From contig CADEDN010000001.1 in NCBI GenBank assembly GCA_902826095.1, positions 372,001-436,000 of the forward strand: a stretch of 64,000 nt of DNA. Reading direction: 5' to 3'. The notes beneath the pieces were generated by a model, which did no database searches, had not been told where the DNA came from, and saw only the letters and a program-made list of their open reading frames with translations. A program made the position numbers and the translations under genes. This DNA comes from an uncultured Alphaproteobacteria bacterium. GTDB lineage: Bacteria; Pseudomonadota; Alphaproteobacteria; Caulobacterales; Parvularculaceae. The stretch's first letter is position 1; every line of letters starts with the position of its first letter. Shown in pieces: positions 36,806 to 45,092 of this stretch.

Positions 36806-37486
36806 TTAGAAGCGGTAGGAGAGGCCCAATTCCGCCGTATGCGTCTTGATGTCGTCATTGGTGGCCCCGAGCAGGCGATAGCCTGCCTCGACCGACCAGT
36901 TGCGATGAACCGGCATGGCGACGCCGACGCGTGCGCCATACCCCAGTTCGATATTGGAGTCTGAAAGCGGCGTGAAGCCGTCGTCGATTTCGGTGCGGAC
37001 GTGAACCGGCCCGACGCTGCCGGTGAAGTAGGGCGTCACCGGTCCGAATTTCGGCCCGTCGTACCGCAGGGATACAAGGCCCGAGATCGCGCGCCTCGTC
37101 GCCTGTTCCTGGCCGACGCCGATGATGACCGGGTCGCTGTCGCGCTGGAAAACGACTTCGCCTTCGAAGCTCAAGGGAATTTTCCGGCTGATCCGCGCGC
37201 GATAGCCGGCGCTGTAAAGAAGCGCGCCCTTGCCGTCGGCGAGGCCGCCGCCGCTCGCTGCGAGCGTGTAGCCGCTGCGGACGAAGAGCGCCTGCGAGCC
37301 GCCGTCTCTCAAACTCGGCCTCGAAGAGGCGCTGCGATATTTCGACTGTGTCTCCGCCTGCGCGACGCGCATGGAGTCGATGTCATTGTCGCGCAGCATC
37401 GCGAGCGCAAAGCCGCCGTTTTCGACAGCGTAAGCGCCAGTCGCGCAGAGCGTTCCGATGGCGATCGTTGCGGCGAGGAATTTCAT
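36806..37486 (-). CDS. Outer-membrane beta-barrel protein
   Basis: 226 residues. A signal peptide (MKFLAATIAIGTLCATGAYA) is followed by alternating amphipathic strands with aromatic girdles (YRARISRKIPLSFEGEVVFQ, FGPVTPYFTGSVG, IELGYGARVGVAMP, WSVEAGYRLLGATNDDIKTHTAELGLSYRF). The chain ends on Tyr-Arg-Phe, a C-terminal outer-membrane insertion signal. Size and topology fit an eight-stranded OmpA/OmpW-like barrel. No function can be assigned. Confidence 0.85.
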   Translation of the reverse strand: MKFLAATIAIGTLCATGAYAVENGGFALAMLRDNDIDSMRVAQAETQSKYRSASSRPSLRDGGSQALFVRSGYTLAASGGGLADGKGALLYSAGYRARISRKIPLSFEGEVVFQRDSDPVIIGVGQEQATRRAISGLVSLRYDGPKFGPVTPYFTGSVGPVHVRTEIDDGFTPLSDSNIELGYGARVGVAMPVHRNWSVEAGYRLLGATNDDIKTHTAELGLSYRF

Positions 37487-37607
37487 ATCGGCTCCGTTTG
37501 TCTGCGGCTCTGCGGGATTTTCATCCCAATCGGACTAATCCCGTCTTAATCCGCGCCTTGGCGTCTGGTGAGATTTCTTGATTATTCGTCAGGTTCCGAA
37601 GTCCGCG

Positions 37608-39029
37608 TCAGACGGTCGAAGAGGCGTTGAAGAGATCGAGCGGTCCGGCGAAATTGCCGATGTTTGGCAGTGCGTCCTGGATTTCGGTCGTGGTAAGCCC
37701 GAACCACGCGGCAAGGCTCGCGGCGAGCTGTTCGACGGCGACGACCGGGATCAGTCGTCCGCCGCCGCTGTCTTGCGAATGATCAAGCGCTGCTGGCGGC
37801 ATTTCGCCGATAATGCGATTGCCGTTGACCGCGCCGCCGACGACGAAATGATGCGCGCCCCATCCATGGTCGGTGCCGTCGCCATTGACCGCGAGGGTGC
37901 GGCCGAAATCCGATGCGGTGAACGACGTCACCTCGTTCTGGACGCCGAGTTCGACGGTCGCGTCGTAAAATGCGCGCATCGCGGTTGACAGCGTCGTGTG
38001 GAGGCCGGTGAGGTTGCCGGCCTGCTCCGAATGCGTGTCGTAGCCGCCGGTCGAGACGAAATAGATCTGCCGCGAAACGCCGAGCGTCGAGCGGGCGGCG
38101 ATCATTCGGGCGACGATCTGCAATTGTGAGGCGAGATTGGTGTCGGGAAAGACCGTCGTGAACGGCGCTTGCGCGGAGAGCGCGACTTCAAGATCGCGGT
38201 TAAGGGCGATCGACTGCCGGTGAATCGTGGCGACGTCGCGTTCGAAGAGATTGGCGCGCAGATTTGCGACATCCTGAATCTGATTCGCGATCATGCTGGG
38301 CAGGACCGGTGAATTGTAGAGGTCAGTCCGCGCGACTGAATCGATCTGCACCGGTCCCCCGAGGCCGAGCGAAAACGCCGCCGCCTGCTGGCCGACGAGA
38401 TAGACGACATTGCCGGACACAGAGACGGCGGTGAACGACGCCGCGGTGTTCGCGCCCGACGCCATTGCCATGTCCGCGAGGCGACCGCCCCAGCCGAAGC
38501 GCGCGCCTTCGGGCGCCGCCGCCATCCAAGTCGATTGCTGGTCATTGTGCGAAAAAAGCCGCGTCGGCGTGCGGGCGCTGTCTGCGTCCCATTGCGCGCG
38601 ATTCAGCGGCTCGATCAGCGGCCCGACATTGCCGACAATCGCCGCCTGCCCGGAGCCGAAGAGCTGATGGATCGGCGCCAGCGCTTCCGGCAACGCAAAT
38701 TGCCGGCCGCCAAGCGCTGCGGCGTTCGAGGGATTTAGCGCGAGAAGCCGCGCCTGCGACCGCGACGATCCGCCGGCCATGTTGTTGTATTCGCTGAAGA
38801 GCGGCTGACGGATTGCGGCGAACTGATTGTAGGACGGACCGTCATAGGGAATGACCGTGTCATGACAATCCATGCCGCCGAACAGAAACACGCAGACGAT
38901 GGCGCGATAGCCGGTTGTCGACGCCGCGAGCGCGTTGAAGGGGAGTAGGTTCATCGCGAACGGCGCTGCGCCGTAGGCTCCAAGGAGGCTTGCGGTCTGC
39001 AGAATCCGCCGTCTGGTGATTGCGCTCAT
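37608..39029 (-). CDS. DUF1501 family protein (Tat-exported)
   Basis: 473 residues. MSAITRRRILQTASLLGAYGAAPFA is a Tat signal (RRR-I-L). The core YRAIVCVFLFGGMDCHDTVIPYDGPSY, the DFGRTLAVNGDGTDHGWGAHHFVVGGAVNG segment and GGYDTH are typical of DUF1501, a sulfatase/phosphatase-superfamily-like group. It follows the DUF1800 gene by eleven bases, the conserved pairing seen in many bacteria. The pair is thought to act in the envelope, but its role is unknown. Confidence 0.93.
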   Translation of the reverse strand: MSAITRRRILQTASLLGAYGAAPFAMNLLPFNALAASTTGYRAIVCVFLFGGMDCHDTVIPYDGPSYNQFAAIRQPLFSEYNNMAGGSSRSQARLLALNPSNAAALGGRQFALPEALAPIHQLFGSGQAAIVGNVGPLIEPLNRAQWDADSARTPTRLFSHNDQQSTWMAAAPEGARFGWGGRLADMAMASGANTAASFTAVSVSGNVVYLVGQQAAAFSLGLGGPVQIDSVARTDLYNSPVLPSMIANQIQDVANLRANLFERDVATIHRQSIALNRDLEVALSAQAPFTTVFPDTNLASQLQIVARMIAARSTLGVSRQIYFVSTGGYDTHSEQAGNLTGLHTTLSTAMRAFYDATVELGVQNEVTSFTASDFGRTLAVNGDGTDHGWGAHHFVVGGAVNGNRIIGEMPPAALDHSQDSGGGRLIPVVAVEQLAASLAAWFGLTTTEIQDALPNIGNFAGPLDLFNASSTV

Positions 39030-39040
39030 CGGCCGGTTCC

Positions 39041-40822
39041 CTAGCGTTGGACGAAATATTCGGATGAAAGAACGGTCATCAGCATCGCCGCGTTGACGCG
39101 CCGTCGCCGGTCCTGCGGCGCCGTATCAGGGCGCACGGGTATCGAGTTGACGGCGGCGATGATGTTGGCGCGCGTTTCCGCAGTCATCGCGCCAGCCGTC
39201 ATCGTGAGATTCAGTCGATCGACGAGCGCATCGGCGTTGTCGGCTATTGACAGTTCCGGTCCATAGCCCGGACGGAAAGTGACGGTCGCGCGCCCTTCCT
39301 CGATCCGTTCCTGCATGTAGTTTGCAAAGCTCGTGACCGTCGCAGTGGTCGTGATCTGCATTTCCGGCGCGACGAGGTTGGCGCCGGCGGTTTGCGATCC
39401 GGCGGCGATGTAGCCGGGGCGGTAGAAGTTGAATACGGACGGCGACCGGTAGGCCTGCTGGGCGAGTTCGGACGGCGAGGCCGCGTCCATGATCCGGAAC
39501 TGACCGTCGAGACCATTGCCGCCGAGAACCGAGACGGAGTTCAATCCCGCATTGCGCGCCCAATGCGTGAAGCGGATCACCGGTTCGCGCACTTTGCCGT
39601 AGTTCGGATTGTCGCGATTGGAGAGAACGCGCGCTTCGTCATCAAGGAGGATTGCGGCAATGACCGCGCTAAGATCGCCCCTTGTGCTTGAGCCGACCGT
39701 CGAACCGTCCGGCAGCTGGAACCATCCGGTTTCGAACGCGGCGGTGACGCGCGAGACATATTGCGGCGACGGATTGCTGGTGACGAAACGCTGGATAAGC
39801 TGTCTTGAAATGAATGGCGCGATGTTCGCATGGTTGAACAGCGTGTCGAGCGCCGCATCGATGCTTGCCGCCGTCTGGGTGTTTGCGGGAACAGTGACGC
39901 CGAGGAAAGTCTTTTCCGATGTCGAATGCTCGCTCTCGAAGATCGCGAGCGGCGAATAGGCGGCGACGGGGATCGTCTGGTCCGGATTGTTGCCGCCGAA
40001 ATCGCCGTCGTCCCAGCTGAGGCCGGTAAAGACCTTCGCAAGGCCCGTGATATCGGCGTTTGTGTAAGTCTCGATCTGCGCGCCGGTCCCGTCAAGGCGG
40101 GGCGTGCCGTCTGGATTGAGCTGGACGAGGCCGATCGTGAAGAGCTGCATCAATTCGCGCGCATAATTTTCGTCGGGCACGCGATTGATCGAGGGATCTT
40201 CCTTGCGGTTGTTGAGATAGGTGAGAAATTTCGCCATCGCCGGACTGTAGGTCACGTCTTCAAGCAACGATCGGTAGTTGCCGAACGCATTGCTGTTGAG
40301 CATGTCCATGTAATAGGCGACGGCCGCCGGCGTTTCCGCGACGTCCGGATTCTCATAGGAGACGACAAGAATTTGCGACAGTGCGAACGCCATGCGCTGG
40401 CGCAGTTGATCTTCGCCGTTGATCATGTCGCGCCAGACGATCTCCGACAGCGCTTCGGGCCCGATCGATTCGCCGCGGGCGGCGTAGTCCGCCTGGATGA
40501 GGCGTAGCTCGTCAACATTGGGTTGGGAGTTGCGCGCGAGCTGTCGGCGCATCCAGCCGGAATAACCGAGCGACACGAGTTCGTTGATCGAGTCTTCCGT
40601 CGGGCCGAATGTCGCCTGCGTCAGAAAACGGGACGCCTCGGCCGCGGTCGGCGTGTCGGCGATTGACGGCGGCGGCGGCGCGCCGATCGGCGCCGGCGCC
40701 GCCGACGGCGCATCGGAACCGGAGCAACTGGCGAGGGCGATCGCCGCCGCCGCTGCGAGGACAAGCCGGCTGAAGCGCCGATCGTCCGGCGCTTTCTTCG
40801 ATGTAAAGGGCCACTCCGCCAT
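39041..40822 (-). CDS. DUF1800 family lipoprotein
   Basis: 593 residues from ATG 40820-40822, which has GAAGGA nine bases upstream; the longest frame uses TTG 24 bp earlier. The hydrophobic signal ends in the lipobox LASC-S. The family start AEASRFLTQATFGPTEDSINELVSLGYSGWMRRQLA and the central block RVPDENYARELMQLFTIGLVQLNPDG are diagnostic. It is the upstream partner of the DUF1501 gene in one operon. The function of the pair is not established. Confidence 0.92.
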   Translation of the reverse strand: MAEWPFTSKKAPDDRRFSRLVLAAAAAIALASCSGSDAPSAAPAPIGAPPPPSIADTPTAAEASRFLTQATFGPTEDSINELVSLGYSGWMRRQLARNSQPNVDELRLIQADYAARGESIGPEALSEIVWRDMINGEDQLRQRMAFALSQILVVSYENPDVAETPAAVAYYMDMLNSNAFGNYRSLLEDVTYSPAMAKFLTYLNNRKEDPSINRVPDENYARELMQLFTIGLVQLNPDGTPRLDGTGAQIETYTNADITGLAKVFTGLSWDDGDFGGNNPDQTIPVAAYSPLAIFESEHSTSEKTFLGVTVPANTQTAASIDAALDTLFNHANIAPFISRQLIQRFVTSNPSPQYVSRVTAAFETGWFQLPDGSTVGSSTRGDLSAVIAAILLDDEARVLSNRDNPNYGKVREPVIRFTHWARNAGLNSVSVLGGNGLDGQFRIMDAASPSELAQQAYRSPSVFNFYRPGYIAAGSQTAGANLVAPEMQITTTATVTSFANYMQERIEEGRATVTFRPGYGPELSIADNADALVDRLNLTMTAGAMTAETRANIIAAVNSIPVRPDTAPQDRRRRVNAAMLMTVLSSEYFVQR

Positions 40823-40976
40823 TTGCATGCGTCCTTCGAGCGACAATCATTGACGCGCAAAGCGTGCAGTCGGGGATGTAAATGAAGCGCTTAAGGAATC
40901 GCTTGATTCTTCAAATTCGGCATCTTCTTTGATGACAAAAATTCAAGGAAGGGCCAGAGTCGCGCGCCAAATTGAA

Positions 40977-42020
40977 TCAAGTTTGAACTGTGTTTTCAGC
41001 GCCAGCCGGCGTGAACATGATGTCAGAGATGCGTCTCGATCCGCCTTCGCGCACCACGTGCACAGCAATATCGATGATCGATCGAACATAGTCGATCGTC
41101 TCAAGGCGGGTGAGCGGCATGCCCGCCTGCAGGGCCATCAGAGCGATCTGCTCAAAGGCGCCATGCGGACTGTCGGCGTGGATTGTGGTGATTGAACCCG
41201 GATGTCCCGTGTTGATGGCGCGCAGGAAAGTGACCGCTTCGCGTCCGCGCAGTTCGCCGAGAATGATCCGGTCCGGGCGCAGCCGCAGCGAGGCGTTCAA
41301 GAGATCGTCGATGCCGATGCGCGCTTCGCCAAGATCGCCTTTGACGGCGATGAGACCAACCGCATTCGCATGATCGAGCGTCATCTCCGCCGTATCCTCG
41401 ACCGTGATCAGCCGTTCATCCGCCGGCACGGATTTCAGGAGCGAATTCAGAAGGCTGGTCTTGCCGGTCGATGTGCCGCCTGAAATGAGGATCGTCTTCT
41501 TCGACTTGACCGCGAAGTCGAGAAACTCCGGAATGCGCCGCGCTTCTAGCAGCTTCAAGAGCGCGGCGTCCCGGTCGGAGAGGCGCCGCTCGTCGGCGAG
41601 CGCGACCCCGCCAAAATTGTCTCGGCCGGCGAAATCCGAAAGGCCGAGGCGCGCGACGACGGGCCTTCGGATCGCCATCACCCAATGGCGACGCGTCGCC
41701 GGCGGACCGACGATCTGCACGCGCTCGCCGCCCGGCAGCGATGCGGCGAGCACCGGATGCTCGCGATTGATCGCCTGGCGGTTAAAACGCGCGATCTGCG
41801 CAGCGAGGCGCTGAACATGCTGATCCGTGATTTCGGGCGACGCCACGCGCTGCATCGCGCCGCCGGCGATCTCGACCCAGAATTCGCCCGGTCGATTGAT
41901 GAAGATTTCCGCGACGCGTTCATGCCGAAGCCATTTCTCCAGCGGCTTTAGAAACGCCGTCAGATAGACATGCTCGTCATTGAGGTCTTGCGGTTCAGTT
42001 GTCCGCGCTGCGTCGGTCAT
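40977..42020 (-). CDS. virB11: Type IV secretion ATPase VirB11
   Basis: 347 residues. Hexameric traffic ATPase powering assembly and substrate transfer at the inner-membrane base of a VirB machine. Walker A is GGTSTGKTSLLNS (Lys187), followed by the Asp box TVEDTAEMTLDHAN, Walker B-like RIILGELRGREAVTFLRAINTGHPGSITTIHADSP and the downstream His box. The N-terminal domain includes VAEIFINRPGEFWVE. The start overlaps the virB10 stop by four bases. It is the last gene of the operon; 130 bp with nothing recognisable separate it from the DUF1800 gene. Confidence 0.97.
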   Translation of the reverse strand: MTDAARTTEPQDLNDEHVYLTAFLKPLEKWLRHERVAEIFINRPGEFWVEIAGGAMQRVASPEITDQHVQRLAAQIARFNRQAINREHPVLAASLPGGERVQIVGPPATRRHWVMAIRRPVVARLGLSDFAGRDNFGGVALADERRLSDRDAALLKLLEARRIPEFLDFAVKSKKTILISGGTSTGKTSLLNSLLKSVPADERLITVEDTAEMTLDHANAVGLIAVKGDLGEARIGIDDLLNASLRLRPDRIILGELRGREAVTFLRAINTGHPGSITTIHADSPHGAFEQIALMALQAGMPLTRLETIDYVRSIIDIAVHVVREGGSRRISDIMFTPAGAENTVQT

Positions 42021-43078
42021 GGTTCTTCCGTCAGCGCGACGCCGCCGCTTTGTTCATAGAGCGGGAAAACAAGATCGCGCGCGACGAAGATCCGGATCGG
42101 CGCGCCCTGCGGGATGCGAATGGTCGGCGGGATATTGATGCTGCTTTGCAGCGCCGTCTCGGCGACGCCATAGGCCTGCGCCGATGAGGTGATGACGACC
42201 TGATTATTGCCGCTTTCGCCGGCAAGAATTTCAGCGCCGGCCCCGATGATCGACAGCAGGATCGCCGAACCAAAGCGCTGCAGGAAGTGACGATCGACCT
42301 TTCCGCCAAGTCCCGCGCGGCCAAGCGTGTCTGTCACGGGCGACGACAATTTAATGGCGACGCCTTCCGGCAGGATGAGCCGTGTCCAGACGACAAAGGC
42401 GCGTGATTCGCCGATTGCAAGACCGGACCGGTATTGTCCGATGAGGCGGCTGCCGCGCGGAATGAGGACTTCGGTTCCGTCAAAACTTCTGACGTCTTCG
42501 CTGACGATCGCGCGCGTGAAGCCAGGCAGGTCGGAATTGACGGCGGTCTCAAGAACGCCGGCGATCAAGGTCCCCTCAATCACCGTCGATGCAAGATCGC
42601 CGATATGCGTCGCCGTCGCCGGCGCGTTCTCGCTATTGCTGACGCGCGCCGCGAACTGGTCGCTGGCGGTCAGCGAGGCGGCGTCCACCGTCGCGGCGTT
42701 TTCCGCCGCAAGCTCCGCCGCGCTCGGGCCGTTGTCGATGACGAGCGACGGCGCGCGCAGTCGATCGGGCCGAATCGGCGGCTCTTCCTCGATATAGGCG
42801 GGAGCCGGCGGCGCGGTGTAGACCGGCGCCGGCGGAGGCGCTTCGATCGGCGCTGCGGCGACGACAACGGGCTCCGGCGCCGGCTCGACTTGTTTCAGGC
42901 GCGCCGTCGACATCTGCATGAAGGCGAGTACGCCAAGACCGACCGCGATCGCCGCGCCGATCATCGTCCCGTTGTCGCCGCCGCCGATCGCGACTTTCGG
43001 CAGCGCGTAGGCGTTCGCTGCGGCGAGTTCATCCGATGACAGCGACACTCGCGGATCTTGACCTTCCTTGCGCATCAT
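42017..43078 (-). CDS. virB10: Type IV secretion core protein VirB10
   Basis: 353 residues. Inner-to-outer membrane bridging protein of the core complex. One membrane helix near residues 37-58 (NGTMIGAAIAVGLGVLAFMQ), then a Pro/Ala-rich periplasmic stretch, then the conserved beta-domain: IEGTLIAGVLETAVNSDLPGFTRAIVSEDVRSFDGTEVLIPRGSRLIGQY and the C-terminal PTIRIPQGAPIRIFVARDLVF. Four-base overlaps with virB9 and virB11 indicate translational coupling. Confidence 0.96.
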   Translation of the reverse strand: MMRKEGQDPRVSLSSDELAAANAYALPKVAIGGGDNGTMIGAAIAVGLGVLAFMQMSTARLKQVEPAPEPVVVAAAPIEAPPPAPVYTAPPAPAYIEEEPPIRPDRLRAPSLVIDNGPSAAELAAENAATVDAASLTASDQFAARVSNSENAPATATHIGDLASTVIEGTLIAGVLETAVNSDLPGFTRAIVSEDVRSFDGTEVLIPRGSRLIGQYRSGLAIGESRAFVVWTRLILPEGVAIKLSSPVTDTLGRAGLGGKVDRHFLQRFGSAILLSIIGAGAEILAGESGNNQVVITSSAQAYGVAETALQSSINIPPTIRIPQGAPIRIFVARDLVFPLYEQSGGVALTEEP

Positions 43079-43866
43079 CCCGCGAACAGGCCGAAGAGCC
43101 CGCCTTTCTTTTTCTTGCCGCCGCGCGGCTGCGGCGCGTCCGGCCCGCGATCGATTTCGTGAAACCCGTCATTGAAGATCTGGGTCACTTCTTTGCCGTT
43201 CCTCAAGATGAATTCCGGCGCGATCTGGTGCACGATGATGGCGTCGCCCTTGTAGCTGTAATTGACAATGCTTTCCGCGCCATCGGGGCGACGATAAAAG
43301 ATCGCGGGCGCTTCAACGCCGCGCGGCCACTCAAAAGTCGTCGACACGCCGTCATCGAAGACGCGGGAGGGGAGATTTTGCTTGGACCCTGTGTAGGTGT
43401 AACGCTCATTGACCGGCGTGCGCGGATCGAGCGGCTCGCCGCCGCCGAGAAGGACGGGTTCCTCGATCGCCGGCGCGCCGGCGACCGGGGCGACGATTTT
43501 CAGAAGATAGGTGATCTCGGACGCCGGCGTCTCCGGCGCGCGGCGCTTCGCGGTAAGCTCAAACGTGTAGTAGCGGCCGGAGGTCACCACCATCATGTTG
43601 GTCGGCTCGCCCTCGTCGACCGGCTTCACGAAGAGAACATTGCCGCGCTTGTTGGGCGTCACTTGCCAGGTCAGCGAATCGCCGAGCGCAACGCTCTCGA
43701 TCTTGTCCGGCGCCGGGAATTCAACGGCGATCTGATAGCCGTAATGGCCGACGAGCCTGATGACTTTCTCCGGCGAGTATACGACCTCGCGAATGCGCGG
43801 ATCGGCGTGAGCGGGCGAAAGGCCGGCGAAGAGCAGGGCGACGGCGAAGAGCATCAGTCTTTTCAT
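43075..43866 (-). CDS. virB9: Type IV secretion core protein VirB9
   Basis: 263 residues. Outer-membrane-proximal core component. Signal peptide MKRLMLFAVALLFAGLSPAHA; then DPRIREVVYSPEKVIRLVGHYGYQIAVEF, the family N-domain; the C-domain contains YTYTGSKQNLPSRVFDDGVSTTFEWP, which normally pairs with VirB7. No VirB7 lipoprotein gene is visible in the operon. The C-terminus is unusual, ending in a lysine cluster, GGKKKKGGLFGLFAG. Confidence 0.95.
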   Translation of the reverse strand: MKRLMLFAVALLFAGLSPAHADPRIREVVYSPEKVIRLVGHYGYQIAVEFPAPDKIESVALGDSLTWQVTPNKRGNVLFVKPVDEGEPTNMMVVTSGRYYTFELTAKRRAPETPASEITYLLKIVAPVAGAPAIEEPVLLGGGEPLDPRTPVNERYTYTGSKQNLPSRVFDDGVSTTFEWPRGVEAPAIFYRRPDGAESIVNYSYKGDAIIVHQIAPEFILRNGKEVTQIFNDGFHEIDRGPDAPQPRGGKKKKGGLFGLFAG

Positions 43867-45092
43867 GGCAAGCCTCTTGCGGCGCGCGCGCGCGTCGACC
43901 CGAAGCCGCGATAGGCGCGCGAGGCGCGGCGAATGTCGGCGACGTCGGCGCCGCTTTCGGAGTCAAACGCGGCGTGAGCGGAGATCGGCGAAACCGCCGC
44001 CGCGCGCGACGGCTGGGCGCCGGCGCCGGTATCGTTCCTCGAGACTGAAGCGACCATGTCGATGATGCGCGAGTCGCCGGCGGCCTGCGCATGATCGCGC
44101 GCCTGTCCGGTGATTTCGGCGGCGGCGGATTTGTCCGCGTGGAACCTGTCAGGCAAGCGCCACGCCGCGACAAGCTGGGCTGTCGAAGTCAAGACCTGCC
44201 TGATCAGCATCGCAAATATGATCGACGCGACTGTCAGCGCGAAGACGGCGCCGACGCTGTTGTCGCCAAGCATCTGGTTGCGCGCGATCTCATCTGTCAT
44301 CGGCGTGATGATGGTGAGGGCGCCGGCCGTCGCGAGCAACGCAAAGACCAGCACGAATGAGCCGCCGACGATTGACCGGAGCCAGCCTTCGAGCAAACCG
44401 CGCGTGCCCTGAAAAAGGCCGAAGAGGATGAAGACCGGGCCGAGCGCCAGCAGGAATCCGAGCGTGATCTTGGTGATGACGATAACGCCGGCGGAGCTGA
44501 CGCCGATCAAGATTGCGCTGATCCAGAGCATGGTCGGCGCGCTGATCCCGGCGGGCGTCGCTTGCGGCGGCGTCAATGGTTGTTGCGGGGGCGGCGTCGC
44601 GGCCCTGGCGGCGTCTTCCGTAAAAGAGTCGACCGTCTGCGCGCCGAGCGGCGTCCGCCGGCTCCAATTGGCGGCGAGGTCGGTCATGTCGCCGACGACG
44701 ATGTTCAAACTCTCAGCGACATTGGCGCTCGTCGCCGCGCGCCCGGTCGTCGCAACGCTCATCATGCGCGCGACTTCTTCCGCGCCGCCGGTGATCGTGT
44801 TGACGAAAACGGTCTGATAGGCGGGCCAGTTCGATGAAAGCGCGATGACGAAGCCCATCGCGACAAAACGCCGAACGAGATCGGGGACGGTCGCGCCCCC
44901 GCCCATAATGAGACGATAGCCGTAAATCGCGACATAGATGGTGAGCCCGCCTGCGAGCGCCGATGTGAGCCAGCCGCCCTGACCGAAGAGCCCCCGATAG
45001 GCGCGCGTCACATAGGCGGCGACATGGCAGTCGACCGCGGCCATGAGCGATGCGATGTCGTTGTAGCCGTCGGCGGCGCAAGTTTCGATCAT
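43863..45092 (-). CDS. virB6: Type IV secretion inner-membrane protein VirB6
   Basis: 409 residues from ATG 45090-45092, overlapping the virB4 stop by four bases; the longer frame upstream lies inside virB4. Five to six membrane helices fill the middle (LTSALAGGLTIYVAIYGYRLIMGG, FVAMGFVIALSSNWPAY, MLWISAILIGVSSAGVIVITKI, VFALLATAGALTIITPM, VGAVFALTVASIIFAMLIRQV). The TrbL/VirB6 hallmark GPVFILFGLFQGTRGLLEGWLR is clear. The C-terminal 90 residues are soluble and Ala-rich. Confidence 0.92.
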   Translation of the reverse strand: MIETCAADGYNDIASLMAAVDCHVAAYVTRAYRGLFGQGGWLTSALAGGLTIYVAIYGYRLIMGGGATVPDLVRRFVAMGFVIALSSNWPAYQTVFVNTITGGAEEVARMMSVATTGRAATSANVAESLNIVVGDMTDLAANWSRRTPLGAQTVDSFTEDAARAATPPPQQPLTPPQATPAGISAPTMLWISAILIGVSSAGVIVITKITLGFLLALGPVFILFGLFQGTRGLLEGWLRSIVGGSFVLVFALLATAGALTIITPMTDEIARNQMLGDNSVGAVFALTVASIIFAMLIRQVLTSTAQLVAAWRLPDRFHADKSAAAEITGQARDHAQAAGDSRIIDMVASVSRNDTGAGAQPSRAAAVSPISAHAAFDSESGADVADIRRASRAYRGFGSTRARAARGLP